Of a DNA stretch of 64,000 bases, positions 18,348 through 28,046 are shown piece after piece. The DNA comes from Cellvibrio zantedeschiae. GTDB lineage: Bacteria > Pseudomonadota > Gammaproteobacteria > Pseudomonadales > Cellvibrionaceae. Numbering within the stretch: the stretch's first letter is position 1; the number at the start of each line of letters is the position of its first letter. The position numbers were made by a program, and so were the translations under genes. The notes under the pieces are model-generated. The model saw only the letters and a program-made list of their open reading frames with translations, did no database searches and was not told where the DNA came from. The stretch spans positions 1,984,001-2,048,000 of the forward strand of contig NZ_BMYZ01000001.1 of NCBI RefSeq assembly GCF_014652535.1, written 5' to 3'.

Positions 18348-19324
18348 TAATCCTCCTGCACCCAACCGAATAGAGCCAAAGCTGTTAAGGCATTTAGCCG
18401 ATGCACATCACCCGTACCACGCTCGATGGTTTGGTTCGGTAAACGCAAACCAAATTCAATATTGCTATCCGCAAAATAATTTACCCAATAAGTTAAATTT
18501 GATAATGCCAATTCAGTATCGTGAGTATTCAGCGCCTGCCAATCCAACCAATAATGTTCGCTTTGTAAAGCGCGATAGTCTTTAAGATGCAGACCAGCAC
18601 CACGCGCATATTGTTTCCACGCGATTTGTGACAAAGGTGAACCCGGTTGGTAATTTTGAAAGCCCTGAAACTCGTCACCGCGCTGCATTGACACGTAAAT
18701 GCCTTCATCGCCCTGTCCCGGCCCTAAAGGTGGTTGATCGCAGGCGATAGGTTTTGGAAAAATCAAAGCGCGATGATGAAGATCTATGTATGCCCACGCA
18801 CGAATTAAACCGAATGGAAAATAACTTTTTAAAACTATGCGCGGCAACTTTAACCATCCGCGATGCCGCGCCGGTAAATTCAGACGAACCTGTGTGACTT
18901 TCCCTGCAATGACATCAGCTCGAATCGGATCAAAGTCAGCATTAACTCGCAATAAAAGACCGTGATGATCATTCAGATATGAAGAACTAATTTCAATATC
19001 AAAGGAAGCCACATCACCAACCGCAGCGTGTTGAATAGCATCGGGTATGAAAATTAAACCGAGGAGATTTTTAAAAGCGTGAATAACAGATACCAACATC
19101 ACGCTGGTTAAAAAAAAGGATAAACCTAAAATTAAATTATTTTGGTAATTGGTGCCCAAAATCCAGATAAGCAGAATCAATACTAAAAAAGCGGCGCCTT
19201 GCTTACTGGGAAACACATAAATCGTACGATGCTGCAGCACAACCTGGTTTGCCCGCGGCGATCTTTTGCTAATCCAACGCTGAAAATATTGATCGATCTG
19301 GGACAAGAGGTAAATCCTCTGCAA
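18347..19324 (-). CDS. DUF58-domain membrane protein
   Basis: 325-aa protein with two membrane helices at about 43-80 and a C-terminal DUF58 region whose signature is GDEFQGFQNYQPGSPLSQ followed by the W-x-x-x-AR-x6-K pattern. DUF58 proteins are the usual partners of MoxR ATPases and TgpA-like transglutaminases. The longest frame opens with TTG at 19324 without a good ribosome site. A second TTG at 19306 has GAGG nine bases upstream and is an equally good start. It lies 22 bp after moxR and overlaps tgpA by one base. Confidence 0.88.
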   Translation of the reverse strand: MQRIYLLSQIDQYFQRWISKRSPRANQVVLQHRTIYVFPSKQGAAFLVLILLIWILGTNYQNNLILGLSFFLTSVMLVSVIHAFKNLLGLIFIPDAIQHAAVGDVASFDIEISSSYLNDHHGLLLRVNADFDPIRADVIAGKVTQVRLNLPARHRGWLKLPRIVLKSYFPFGLIRAWAYIDLHHRALIFPKPIACDQPPLGPGQGDEGIYVSMQRGDEFQGFQNYQPGSPLSQIAWKQYARGAGLHLKDYRALQSEHYWLDWQALNTHDTELALSNLTYWVNYFADSNIEFGLRLPNQTIERGTGDVHRLNALTALALFGWVQED

Positions 19325-19346
19325 AAATTAAACAGCTATTGAACCG

Positions 19347-20273
19347 CTAGTTGTTCACCACTGGCACAGAAGATAATATTTTTTTTACCAGTAAATCCTG
19401 TCCTATTTGATGTGCAGCATTGCCTTTAGCAATAATGCGGTGAGACACAACTGCTGAAAATAAATATTGTACGTCCTCGGGGACCACATAGGCTCGCTCA
19501 TGCATGAACGCCCAGGTTTTTGTCGCTTTGATGAGTGCCATGGCACCGCGGGGAGAAAGCCCCACAACTATATCGTCTGACGTGCGAGTGTAATGCACTA
19601 GACGTTGAACATAATCTACCAGGCTATCTGAAACTTTTACCGCGCTGATTGCACGTTTTATTTCTGGAATTTTGTCGGGAGTTAAGCACACGCGCAGTTG
19701 CGCCAATTGATCACGTGGATCACCACCTTTGAATAAAAGCTTTTCAGTTTCAGCATCTGGATAACCTAAACTAATGCGCATCAGGAAACGATCCAGTTGC
19801 GATTCAGGCAAAGGATAGGTGCCCATTTGTGACATAGGATTTTGCGTAGCAATCACAAAAAAAGGCTGCGGCAACTCGTAGGTCGTCCCTTCATTAGTGA
19901 CTTGTCGCTCTTCCATGGATTCCAGCAAAGCACTTTGGGTCTTTGGTGTGGTTCGATTGATTTCATCGGCCAATAAAACTTGCGTAAATATAGCGCCTTT
20001 ATGAAACGTAAATTTCTGCTGCTGCGGATCAAAAATAGATAAACCCAAGATATCCGCTGGCAACATATCGCTGGTGAATTGCACACGGTTATAAGTTAAA
20101 CCCAACACTTTTGCGAGCGCGTGGGAAAGCGTGGTTTTACCCATACCGGGTAAATCTTCAATCAAGAGATGGCCATCTGCCAAGAGGCAAGCCAAGGCGA
20201 GTTTTATCTTCTCATCTTTACCAAGAAGAACTCTGCCAATTTCATTTACAAGTGTTTCAATGAATTTTCTCAC
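19347..20273 (-). CDS. MoxR-family AAA+ ATPase
   Basis: 308-aa MoxR ATPase. Walker A is DLPGMGKTT (about 38-46) and Walker B is LLADEINRTTPKTQSALLE; sensor 1 is IATQNPM and the C-terminal lid carries LSPRGAMALIKATKTWA. MoxR proteins are chaperone-like ATPases that mature or insert metal centres into partner proteins, and partners are often encoded next door. Here the neighbours are DUF58 and TgpA, with no vWA gene. The start is GTG at 20273, supported by AAGG seven bases upstream. It is the first gene of a three-gene operon. Confidence 0.93.
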   Translation of the reverse strand: MRKFIETLVNEIGRVLLGKDEKIKLALACLLADGHLLIEDLPGMGKTTLSHALAKVLGLTYNRVQFTSDMLPADILGLSIFDPQQQKFTFHKGAIFTQVLLADEINRTTPKTQSALLESMEERQVTNEGTTYELPQPFFVIATQNPMSQMGTYPLPESQLDRFLMRISLGYPDAETEKLLFKGGDPRDQLAQLRVCLTPDKIPEIKRAISAVKVSDSLVDYVQRLVHYTRTSDDIVVGLSPRGAMALIKATKTWAFMHERAYVVPEDVQYLFSAVVSHRIIAKGNAAHQIGQDLLVKKILSSVPVVNN

Positions 20274-20351
20274 AGCGAATCCTTCTGGTTTGAATCAGGA
20301 GTATTGAGAAAAGGGTTGTCACCCTCGCCTATTGCGAAAGTGACTTTTTGA

Positions 20352-21545
20352 TTAAATGGAATTTAATCCGCGCTCTAGATCTGCAATTAAATCTTTTACA
20401 GACTCCAGACCCACTGAAATACGAATCAAATTTTCAGTTATACCTGCTTCGATTTTTTGCTCAGGCGTCAAGCGGCCATGAGTTGTTGTCGCAGGGTGAA
20501 CTATAGTGGTTTTAGTATCGCCAAGATTGGCAGTAAGCGACATAATTTTTGTTGCATCAATAACTTTCCATGCAGCTTCGCGTTCACCCTTTACGCGAAA
20601 CGATAAAACACCACCAAAAGCAGATTGTTGTTTTGCAGCAAGTTCATGCCCCACATGTGAAGGCAAACCTGCGTAAAACACTTTTTCTACTTTAGGGTGC
20701 GCATGCAACCATTGCGCAAGTGCAAGTGCGTTACTGGAATGAGCTTCCATACGCAAACGCAAGGTTTCCAGACCTTTTAAAAAAATCCACGCATTAAATG
20801 GACTCAAGCTTGGGCCAGCGCTGCGAATAAATCCAAGCACTTCGTCTACCAATACTTTTGGTCCAGCCACTACGCCACCTAAACAACGGCCTTGGCCATC
20901 AATATATTTGGTTGCGGAATGCACAATTAAATCTGCACCTAGCTCCAACGGACGCTGCAAAGCGGGTGTGCAGAAACAATTGTCCACCACCAACAAGGCA
21001 GTGTGCTTGTGAGTGATATTTGCCAAGCGTTCTATATCTATCACATCACATAAGGGATTTGATGGCGTTTCAACAAACACAATTTTTGTCGCGGGTGTAA
21101 AAGCAGCTTCCCACGCGGCGTAATCAGTTGGCGCAACAAATGTTGTTGTGACGCCAAACTTCTGCATAAATTTGGTGAACAAAACGGTGGTGGTACCAAA
21201 CACACTGCGTGAGCAAACAATGTGATCACCTGTTTTTAGCAATGCAATGCAAGTGCTTAGAATGGCAGCCATGCCTGATGAAGTACCAACGGCAGATTCT
21301 GCACCTTCAAGCGCAGCAATGCGTTCTTCAAATGCACGCACCGTTGGGTTGGTATAACGCGAATAAACATTGCCGGCTTGCGCGCCAGAAAAACGCTCAG
21401 CAGCTTCTTGCGCGCTGCCGAATACGTAGCTTGATGTCAGGAATAAAGCTTCGCTGTGCTCACCCTCATGAGTGCGCACCTGACCCGCACGCACGGCCAG
21501 GGTATCAAGTTCGTATTGCAAAAGTTCTTGTTCAAAATGTTCCAT
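20352..21545 (-). CDS. metZ: O-succinylhomoserine sulfhydrylase
   Basis: 397-aa PLP enzyme of the Cys/Met metabolism family. MetZ joins O-succinylhomoserine with sulfide to give homocysteine, bypassing cystathionine. The PLP lysine is in HSATKYIDGQGRCLGG, the phosphate-binding tyrosine pattern in YSRYTNPTVRAFEERIA, and the ring-stacking Tyr/Asp context in VVDNCFCTPALQRP. The RYTNPT motif and the purF-linked location match Pseudomonas MetZ rather than MetB or MetC. Between purF and metZ, where Pseudomonas has them adjacent, two extra genes are present. No SAM riboswitch is visible upstream. Confidence 0.93.
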   Translation of the reverse strand: MEHFEQELLQYELDTLAVRAGQVRTHEGEHSEALFLTSSYVFGSAQEAAERFSGAQAGNVYSRYTNPTVRAFEERIAALEGAESAVGTSSGMAAILSTCIALLKTGDHIVCSRSVFGTTTVLFTKFMQKFGVTTTFVAPTDYAAWEAAFTPATKIVFVETPSNPLCDVIDIERLANITHKHTALLVVDNCFCTPALQRPLELGADLIVHSATKYIDGQGRCLGGVVAGPKVLVDEVLGFIRSAGPSLSPFNAWIFLKGLETLRLRMEAHSSNALALAQWLHAHPKVEKVFYAGLPSHVGHELAAKQQSAFGGVLSFRVKGEREAAWKVIDATKIMSLTANLGDTKTTIVHPATTTHGRLTPEQKIEAGITENLIRISVGLESVKDLIADLERGLNSI

Positions 21546-21644
21546 TAGCTTAAGCCTGTATCAAATATGGTCACTAATAATGTACGACTAAATTAACCAA
21601 AAACCAAACACCACTTTAGTGCCCATCTTTATATTTACTCCAGC

Positions 21645-22595
21645 TTAGGACTTGCGATGCTTTTCTGCCTCGGCGCGAGCTTCACGCATTTTCTTCAATG
21701 CAAGCTGCGTGCTGTTACGCATACGGCTTAAAGCCAAGGTTAATTGATGGATTTCGTTATGAGTATTGAGATCAATACCAGCAGTATCCACTGGTGTGTC
21801 TTTGCCGGTTGATACCTCATGGGCAACTTCAGTTAGCTTTTTAATAGGCGATATAATTGCAGCGCGAACAAACCAGAGTGCGATGATAAAAGGCACAAGA
21901 ATCAAAACAATTTCTTTTATACCAACAAAATTCAAGGCCTTCATATACAGCGGATTAGCAGGGATGCTTACGCTAATCACACCAGCAACGTCACCTTCTT
22001 TAAATCCAAAACCGTGTTCAGATCCATAACGCTTGATAACATCTTCCGGCGCTTTTGCTGGATCACCATGACAAGAAATACAAGATGCCTTGTGATAAAT
22101 CGTTTGCGCAAAACGGTATTGTCCATCGACAAATTCGGAGTACTCAGCTGCACCGGTTTTGGTTACGATTGCCAAGGCCGTTTTTTCAAAGTCGTCCGGA
22201 GCATTAACTGGATTCATCACATTTTGTGATGTCATATGGAATTTGGCCGGCGAAGAAGATTTTGCAACCACTTCTGAAAATTCACGTTGTGCCAAAGCCG
22301 GGTTCTTGGAATAGAAATGCACAAATCCTTCTTCATCAATATTTTCACATGAAGCTTTGTACAATTCCTGGCTCAGAAAACTTTCTTTACTGCCCTCCTT
22401 TACCCAAACCCTGCCATTTTGTGCGACCCACGCACCAAATGACTCAACGTTAGAAACCACCGTTTTAGCTTGGGATTTAAGTTCCTGCTGATAAATATTT
22501 TGCAGCATAAAATAATAAGCCAAGGTGTTTAGGCTCACTATTAGCAAAAATAAAGCGACGAATTTTGCGGAGATAGATATCTTATTCTTTTTCAT
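21645..22595 (-). CDS. DUF3365 (Tll0287-like) haem-binding sensor protein with HAMP, no output domain
   Basis: 316-aa inner-membrane protein. A membrane helix at about 10-31 is followed by a periplasmic DUF3365 domain (about 35-215) containing one c-type haem motif C172-I-S-C175-H176. A second helix (about 225-245) and a HAMP-like linker (about 245-295, SPIKKLTEVAHEV) follow, and the protein then ends in a short charged coil. Domains of this type bind haem c and are thought to sense redox state or small gases. No histidine kinase, GGDEF or chemotaxis output domain is attached, so it must signal through a partner or act differently. I start at ATG 22595, nine bases after an AAGG; an ATG three codons upstream has its ribosome site too close. 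It sits in the purF-metZ interval with a small unknown gene. Confidence 0.82.
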   Translation of the reverse strand: MKKNKISISAKFVALFLLIVSLNTLAYYFMLQNIYQQELKSQAKTVVSNVESFGAWVAQNGRVWVKEGSKESFLSQELYKASCENIDEEGFVHFYSKNPALAQREFSEVVAKSSSPAKFHMTSQNVMNPVNAPDDFEKTALAIVTKTGAAEYSEFVDGQYRFAQTIYHKASCISCHGDPAKAPEDVIKRYGSEHGFGFKEGDVAGVISVSIPANPLYMKALNFVGIKEIVLILVPFIIALWFVRAAIISPIKKLTEVAHEVSTGKDTPVDTAGIDLNTHNEIHQLTLALSRMRNSTQLALKKMREARAEAEKHRKS

Positions 22596-22640
22596 TCCAT
22601 ACATCCTTACAACGAGGTTTAGTCTTATTAGTTTGTATTA

Positions 22641-22898
22641 TTATTGAAGCAACAATTTTTCTGCTTTTTGTAAAAACACCTGGCGTTCAGAATTGGCATC
22701 TAATTGTTCGCCCAGTGCCAAGGCATAATGACGAATGGCTGCCGGGCCAAATTTTCCGCTAGCAAGCCACTGGTCAAATACATCTTGCGATATATCCTGA
22801 CCAATAGGCCCTACAAATTCAGCGAACAAATCATTTAACTGCAAAACCAATTGTCTTGCAGCCGGCGATAATTTTTTTAAACCTGAGTGATCTACCAT
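22641..22898 (-). CDS. Small protein of unknown function
   Basis: 85-aa, soluble, mostly helical protein (LSPAARQLVLQLNDLFAEFV; DQWLASGKFGPAAIRHYALA) with no signal peptide or cysteine. I do not recognise a family with certainty. The ATG follows an AAGGA ribosome site at good spacing. It lies 42 bp after purF and 45 bp before the haem-sensor gene, in the same orientation, so the two may act together or simply share the purF transcript. Codon use looks like its neighbours. Confidence 0.65.
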   Translation of the reverse strand: MVDHSGLKKLSPAARQLVLQLNDLFAEFVGPIGQDISQDVFDQWLASGKFGPAAIRHYALALGEQLDANSERQVFLQKAEKLLLQ

Positions 22899-22940
22899 TT
22901 GGGTTCCTTGATCATTAAAAAATTAAACACAATAAATAGA

Positions 22941-24467
22941 TCAACTCATAGATGCGCCGTTGTGAAGCCCCATAGGCGCATCAGTAGGCTTACCGGTTTT
23001 TTTATTGGATTTAGCGGAGTCATTACGCGCCGCGGCTACCCTATCCAAATATTCCTGGGTTACATCGCCACCAATATATTCGCCAGTAAATACGGCACAA
23101 TCGAATTCGGTCACTTTGCTGTTACCTTCGGTAGATGCTGCAATCAAATCCGTTAGATCTTGATAAATTAACCAATCAGCGCCGATTTCTTTACACACCT
23201 CTTCGTCAGTACGACCGTGTGCAATTAATTCAGATGTGGTTGGCATATCAATGCCATACACATTCGGATATTTCACCGCCGGTGCTGCAGACGCGAAATA
23301 CACTTTGCGCGCACCTGCATCGCGGGCCATCTGGATAATTTGTTGGCAGGTAGTCCCGCGCACAATTGAATCATCCACTAACAACACATTCTTGCCTTTG
23401 AATTCCAATTCGATAGGATTCAATTTTTGGCGTACAGATTTTTTACGTTGTTGCTGACCGGGCATAATAAATGTGCGGCCGATGTAACGATTTTTTACCA
23501 AACCTTCACGAAACTTCACGCCGAGTTTTTGTGCAAGCGCTTGCCCTGCTACACGGCTTGAATCCGGAATTGGGATCACTACATCAATATCGTGATCGGG
23601 TCTTTCACGCAGAATTTTATCCGCTAATTTTTCGCCTTGACGTAAGCGCGCTTTGTAAACCGAAATACCATCCATAATGGAATCAGGGCGCGCAAAATAT
23701 ACGTGCTCAAAAATACAAGGAGCCAAACGCGAATGCTTGGCGCACTGACGGCGATGCAGTTGCCCGTCTTCAGTGATATAAATTGCTTCGCCAGGTGCAA
23801 CGTCGTCGATCAAATGAAAGCCTAAAACATCCAGCGCAACGCTTTCAGAGGCAACCATATATTCAACACCCGCTTCGCCTTCGCGCGAGCCGTAAACCAG
23901 AGGGCGAATACCATTCGGATCGCGGAAGGCAATTAAGCCATAGCCGGCAATCAGGGTGACAACCGCATAACCACCGCTAATACGGTTGTGTACGCCGCTT
24001 ACCGCCGCAAAAATATCATCCGGTGTTGGTTTTAATTTGCCTTGTAATTGTAGTTCGTGGGCGAACACATTGAGCAGTACTTCTGAATCCGAATCTGTAT
24101 TTACGTGACGCAGATCCGTTTTAAATAAGTCTTCGCTGAGCTTTTCGGTGTTGGTGAGGTTACCGTTGTGTGCCAGCGCTATACCGTAAGGCGAATTCAC
24201 GTAGAAAGGTTGAGCCATGGCAGGACCAGAGCTACCTGCAGTTGGATAGCGAACGTGACCAATCCCCATATTTCCAACTAAACGCTGCATATGGCGCGTT
24301 CTAAATACATCTTGCACCAGACCATTGGCTTTTTGTTGCGCCATGCGGCCATCCTGACAGGTCACTATACCAGCAGCGTCCTGACCGCGATGTTGGAGTA
24401 TGGTTAGTGCATCATACAACTGAACGTTGACATCGCGCTTACCCACAATACCTACAATGCCGCACAT
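22941..24467 (-). CDS. purF: Amidophosphoribosyltransferase
   Basis: 508-aa PurF, which catalyses the first committed step of purine synthesis: PRPP plus glutamine to phosphoribosylamine. The class II glutamine amidotransferase nucleophile is Cys2 in MCGIVGIVG, so no propeptide is processed, as in E. coli. The PRPP-binding loop is [13 protein letters not shown], and [16 protein letters not shown] also marks the transferase domain. Length matches E. coli (505 aa). It lies 80 bp downstream of cvpA, the partner gene in many proteobacteria. No PurR-type operator was recognised. Confidence 0.97.
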   Translation of the reverse strand: MCGIVGIVGKRDVNVQLYDALTILQHRGQDAAGIVTCQDGRMAQQKANGLVQDVFRTRHMQRLVGNMGIGHVRYPTAGSSGPAMAQPFYVNSPYGIALAHNGNLTNTEKLSEDLFKTDLRHVNTDSDSEVLLNVFAHELQLQGKLKPTPDDIFAAVSGVHNRISGGYAVVTLIAGYGLIAFRDPNGIRPLVYGSREGEAGVEYMVASESVALDVLGFHLIDDVAPGEAIYITEDGQLHRRQCAKHSRLAPCIFEHVYFARPDSIMDGISVYKARLRQGEKLADKILRERPDHDIDVVIPIPDSSRVAGQALAQKLGVKFREGLVKNRYIGRTFIMPGQQQRKKSVRQKLNPIELEFKGKNVLLVDDSIVRGTTCQQIIQMARDAGARKVYFASAAPAVKYPNVYGIDMPTTSELIAHGRTDEEVCKEIGADWLIYQDLTDLIAASTEGNSKVTEFDCAVFTGEYIGGDVTQEYLDRVAAARNDSAKSNKKTGKPTDAPMGLHNGASMS

Positions 24468-24547
24468 ACTTGCTCACCTTTAATAAATCGAAAACGTGGT
24501 TAAAATTCTGGTTAAAAAGCTTTGCTAACTATTCTACACGCTGTTGT

Positions 24548-25066
24548 TTACACAGCTGTTGTTTCAGGTTTTTTTAATAAACCGACAACCCAGGCAGTAA
24601 TGCCATTAATCCCGTTTTGCACCGCTGCCTGGTAAGGTGAAAAATAAGGGATTAGTTGAGATTGCTGATACCAGGGGTCTTTAGTAATCGCTACGTAATT
24701 AGGTACGTAAATCAAAAAGATCATTATCACGAGTAGCCCGCGTACAAATCCAAACACCGTGCCCAGCAGGCGATCTGTACCTGATAAACCTGTCGCTTTT
24801 ACAATAAGGCCAATCAAAAAATTTAGGAGGGCGCCGATTAGCAATACCCCAATAAAGACCAACAAAAAGGCCGCCATAGCCCGCAATGAAGGTGTAGATA
24901 TTGTGTTAACAAGAAAAACTTCAAGACGGTGGCTGAACACATTGGCAACAACCAAGGCTACAACCCAGATGACAAGCGACAAGGCTTCTTTGATAAAACC
25001 GCGCGCGAGGCTGATAACACTGGATAGCGTCAAAACAATCACTATGGCCCAATCTGCCCAATTCAT
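24548..25066 (-). CDS. cvpA: CvpA-family membrane protein
   Basis: 172-aa inner-membrane protein with four hydrophobic segments; the opening MNWADWAIVIVLTLSSVISL and the segment FLLVFIGVLLIGALLNFLIG are typical of CvpA. The E. coli protein is named for colicin V production and contributes to envelope and bile-stress tolerance; its molecular activity is unknown. It is placed between the SPOR protein gene and purF, as in Pseudomonas and E. coli. The start ATG at 25066 fits the family N-terminus. Confidence 0.94.
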   Translation of the reverse strand: MNWADWAIVIVLTLSSVISLARGFIKEALSLVIWVVALVVANVFSHRLEVFLVNTISTPSLRAMAAFLLVFIGVLLIGALLNFLIGLIVKATGLSGTDRLLGTVFGFVRGLLVIMIFLIYVPNYVAITKDPWYQQSQLIPYFSPYQAAVQNGINGITAWVVGLLKKPETTAV

Positions 25067-25183
25067 GCGCCGGAATTCCCCGCTTCACTAAGGAGGCGCA
25101 TTTTAACAGAGCCGTCCCATATCAAACAGCTCTTTAACCACAAGTTTACTAGTGACATTCGCGATTGTTCGACACCTGATCAC

Positions 25184-25777
25184 TTACGGCTGGAAGCGCA
25201 TAACCATGGATTTCACCTTAAGGCGCTTATCCATTTGCTCTTTAAGTGCCTGGGCTTGTGCCCTATCCAACTTGGGGCCTATATAAACGCGGCTAATCGA
25301 ACTGTTGCCACTAGTCGTTGTACGCACGTAGGCCTTTTGCCCATCGGCCTGCAAATCATCACGCAATTTATTGGCAGCCTCTTTAGTCGTAAAACTACCG
25401 ACTTGAACCACCCAGGCATCTGGCAAACCTTGCTGATTTAAAGGCATTGCAGGCACTGAAGAAGCATGTGCAACTGTTGCTTTGACGGACGAAGCCGTAG
25501 AACTTGTGCTGGCAGACGAAGCGGCAACTGCCGGGGATTGCTCGGGCGCAGCTTCCGTGGGTGCAAACATAGTTTCAGGTGCAGGCGCCGGTTCTATATT
25601 GGGAACGGGTTGTGGCGATTTGAATTCTTCTGCTACCAAATTCGGGCGGGCAGGAATCTGGGATTTGGTGTTGACCTGGTAATCTTTCTTCTCCTTAAAG
25701 AAGCTGGGCAGCAGCAACACTGCTACGGCGGCCAATACTGCCGCGCCGATTAACCGATGCTTTAATGTGTATCTCAC
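25184..25777 (-). CDS. dedD: SPOR-domain protein (DedD-like)
   Basis: 197-aa cell-division-associated protein. A short cytoplasmic N-terminus and one membrane anchor (IGAAVLAAVAVLLLP) precede a Pro/Ala/Ser-rich linker (about 45-115) and a C-terminal SPOR domain (about 120-195, AWVVQVGSFTTKEAANKLRD; RVYIGPKLDRAQAQALKEQM). SPOR domains bind septal peptidoglycan stripped of stem peptides. The start is GTG at 25777, and the GTGA overlaps the folC stop by 4 bp, so it is translationally coupled. Position between folC and cvpA is that of dedD. Confidence 0.9.
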   Translation of the reverse strand: MRYTLKHRLIGAAVLAAVAVLLLPSFFKEKKDYQVNTKSQIPARPNLVAEEFKSPQPVPNIEPAPAPETMFAPTEAAPEQSPAVAASSASTSSTASSVKATVAHASSVPAMPLNQQGLPDAWVVQVGSFTTKEAANKLRDDLQADGQKAYVRTTTSGNSSISRVYIGPKLDRAQAQALKEQMDKRLKVKSMVMRFQP

Positions 25778-27084
25778 AGTGGACCTCGAGAAGCTTGTGT
25801 ATCCGCCGACAATAAAAAATCCAACGCAGCGGCAACGGTGAAGAAAGAACCAAATACCACTACGCGATCTTGTGGTTGGGCCTGCGCCAAAACGCTGCCC
25901 ATCAGCTGGTTTATATCGCCAGATTGTTTAACCTTGGCATTCAATGATAATAAATTTTCAGATAAAGCTTGAGTGCTGGCGGCACGCGGAATATTCGATA
26001 AATCCAGTAAAAACCATTCATCCACCACAGCAACCAAATTCGCCAAACTGGCAATGCGATCTTTGTCGCTCATCATAGCGGCTATAGCGAAAGTATTTCC
26101 GGCTACAGGCTCGGCAGTCAAACGCTTGGAAAAATATTCTGTTGCGGCAGGATTATGAGCAACATCCAAAATAAATTCGCGATTTTGATAAACAATTTTT
26201 TGAAAGCGGCCTGGCAAATTTAAATTCAATAATGTTTTTTCAATGTATTCAGGCGCTAATTCAACATTTAATAATTTTATTGCTTGCAAGGCAGCAGCCA
26301 TGCTTGGCAAAGGTAAATGGGGAGCGCGCATGGCTGGTAAATGTACATCATCACCTAACGCCGTTTTACCTTGCCAAAGCCAGGACTGCCCATGCTCACT
26401 GAATGAAAATTCTTTTCCAATGAAATGGGCATGTGTATTTAATTGTTTTGCAAGATCCAGGATTGTTTGTGGAGGATGTTCATCAGCGCAAACAAACAAT
26501 TGTTGATCGCGCAAAATCCCTGCTTTTTCTCGCCCTATAACTTCGCGGTTGTCACCTAACCAATCTTGATGATCAATAGCAATCGATGTAATGACCGCGA
26601 CATCTGCATCAATAATATTGACTGCATCGAGCCGCCCACCAAGGCCAATCTCTAACACCATGCAATCAACATTGTGTTGCTTGAAAATTTCGAGTGCGGC
26701 CAAAGTGCCATATTCAAAATAGGTAAGGCTAATTTCGTTCGCATGAGTTGAGGAGCCACAAGCATCCGCAATTTTTTCGAAGGCTGCGCAAATAAATTCA
26801 TCGGCAACTGGCTTGCCGTTTATTTGGATTCGTTCATTGTAATGCAGTAAATGTGGCGAGGTATAAACTCCCACATTGAAATTGGCAGCGTGCAACAAAG
26901 CCGCCGTTGCCGTAACGCAAGAACCCTTACCATTAGTTCCTGCAACAGTAACAACTTTTGCATGGGGTTTAAGTAAATCTAATCGCGCAGCAACTTGGCG
27001 AATGCGATCTAAACCAAGATCAATTTCTTTAGGATGGCTTTGTTCAAGCCACCCCAACCAATCTGCTAATGACGTGAATCTCAT
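25774..27084 (-). CDS. folC: Bifunctional dihydrofolate synthase / folylpolyglutamate synthase
   Basis: 436-aa Mur-ligase-like enzyme that adds glutamate to dihydropteroate and extends folate polyglutamate tails with ATP. The P-loop is VTVAGTNGKGSCVTA (about 43-57), the second metal/ATP signature is LEIGLGGRLDAVNII, and FILDVAHNP marks the C-terminal domain. Length equals that of E. coli FolC within a few residues. The ATG lies 8 bp after the accD stop, and the 3' end overlaps the SPOR gene. Confidence 0.96.
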   Translation of the reverse strand: MRFTSLADWLGWLEQSHPKEIDLGLDRIRQVAARLDLLKPHAKVVTVAGTNGKGSCVTATAALLHAANFNVGVYTSPHLLHYNERIQINGKPVADEFICAAFEKIADACGSSTHANEISLTYFEYGTLAALEIFKQHNVDCMVLEIGLGGRLDAVNIIDADVAVITSIAIDHQDWLGDNREVIGREKAGILRDQQLFVCADEHPPQTILDLAKQLNTHAHFIGKEFSFSEHGQSWLWQGKTALGDDVHLPAMRAPHLPLPSMAAALQAIKLLNVELAPEYIEKTLLNLNLPGRFQKIVYQNREFILDVAHNPAATEYFSKRLTAEPVAGNTFAIAAMMSDKDRIASLANLVAVVDEWFLLDLSNIPRAASTQALSENLLSLNAKVKQSGDINQLMGSVLAQAQPQDRVVVFGSFFTVAAALDFLLSADTQASRGPL

Positions 27085-27092
27085 AGAGAGAA

Positions 27093-27959
27093 TTAATTCA
27101 ACACGGGCTGACGAGTAAATTTAGCGAGGAGAGAAGCGAGTTTATCGCGCATATCGCGGCGGTGAATAATTAAATCGATAGAACCGTGGTCCAACAAAAA
27201 TTCTGCACGCTGAAAACCTTTCGGTAATTTTTGACGAATGGTTTGTTCAATAATGCCAGGACCAGCAAAACCTGCACGAGCACCTGGTTCTGCTACGTTT
27301 AAATCACCAAGCAACGCCAAACTCGCAGAAACACCACCGTAAACGGGGTCAGTCATTACCGAAATATAAGGCGTACCTTGCATTTTCAAACGTTCAATCA
27401 CTGCCGATGTTTTTGCCATTTGCATAAGCGAAATAAGCGCTTCTTGCATGCGGGCACCACCAGTGGCAGAAAAGCAGACTAATGGAATATTTTCTTTCAA
27501 GGCTATAGTTGCAGCGCGCGTGAATTTCTCACCGACTACATAGCCCATCGAACCGCCGTGAAACGCAAATTCAAAAGCAACTGCAACTATCGGCATACCT
27601 TTTAGTTCACCGCGAAACGCGACCAGAGCATCTTTCTCGCCAGTTTCTTTTTGTGCTGCAGTTAAACGGTCTTTGTATTTTTTGATATCTTTAAATTTCA
27701 AACGGTCAATTGGTTCAACTTCTACGGCCAATTCTTTACGATTTTGCGGATCAAGAAAAATATCCAACCGTGCGCGAGCGCGAATACGCATGTGATGGTC
27801 GCATTTTGGACACACATCAAAATTTTTCTCAAGTTCAGGCTTGTACAAAACCGCATCGCACTTAACACATTTTTCCCACAAACCTTCGGGAACTTTGTTA
27901 GAGCGTTTGGCTTCTGAACGCGCTGCAACACCGGGAATAATTTTTTCTAACCAACTCAT
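27093..27959 (-). CDS. accD: Acetyl-CoA carboxylase carboxyltransferase subunit beta
   Basis: 288-aa AccD, which with AccA transfers CO2 from biotin to acetyl-CoA to make malonyl-CoA for fatty acid synthesis. The N-terminal four-cysteine zinc ribbon (CVKC and CPKC, about residues 33-55) and the crotonase-like oxyanion region ([18 protein letters not shown]) are intact. Length is standard. It is followed 8 bp later by folC and preceded by trpA at 87 bp, the classical trpF-trpB-trpA-accD-folC order. Confidence 0.97.
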   Translation of the reverse strand: MSWLEKIIPGVAARSEAKRSNKVPEGLWEKCVKCDAVLYKPELEKNFDVCPKCDHHMRIRARARLDIFLDPQNRKELAVEVEPIDRLKFKDIKKYKDRLTAAQKETGEKDALVAFRGELKGMPIVAVAFEFAFHGGSMGYVVGEKFTRAATIALKENIPLVCFSATGGARMQEALISLMQMAKTSAVIERLKMQGTPYISVMTDPVYGGVSASLALLGDLNVAEPGARAGFAGPGIIEQTIRQKLPKGFQRAEFLLDHGSIDLIIHRRDMRDKLASLLAKFTRQPVLN

Positions 27960-27997
27960 CGTGAAATCTCTTTTGGTTGTAGTTTTTACTCTCGGCG

Positions 27998-28020
27998 GTT
28001 AGAGCTCCGCAAGCTCTAAC
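27998..28020. repeat. 9-bp perfect hairpin between trpA and accD
   Basis: GTTAGAGCT and AGCTCTAAC pair around CCGCA. There is no T-run after it on the minus strand, so it is probably not a terminator. It could be a REP-type element or an mRNA-stabilising or processing hairpin between trpA and accD. Confidence 0.6.
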
Positions 28021-28046
28021 TACCGATTCACATAATTTCTTCGGGA

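Noticed and set aside
21546-21644. SAM riboswitch upstream of metZ
   Set aside because: The gap is only about 100 bp and shows neither the conserved stems nor a terminator expected for a SAM riboswitch.
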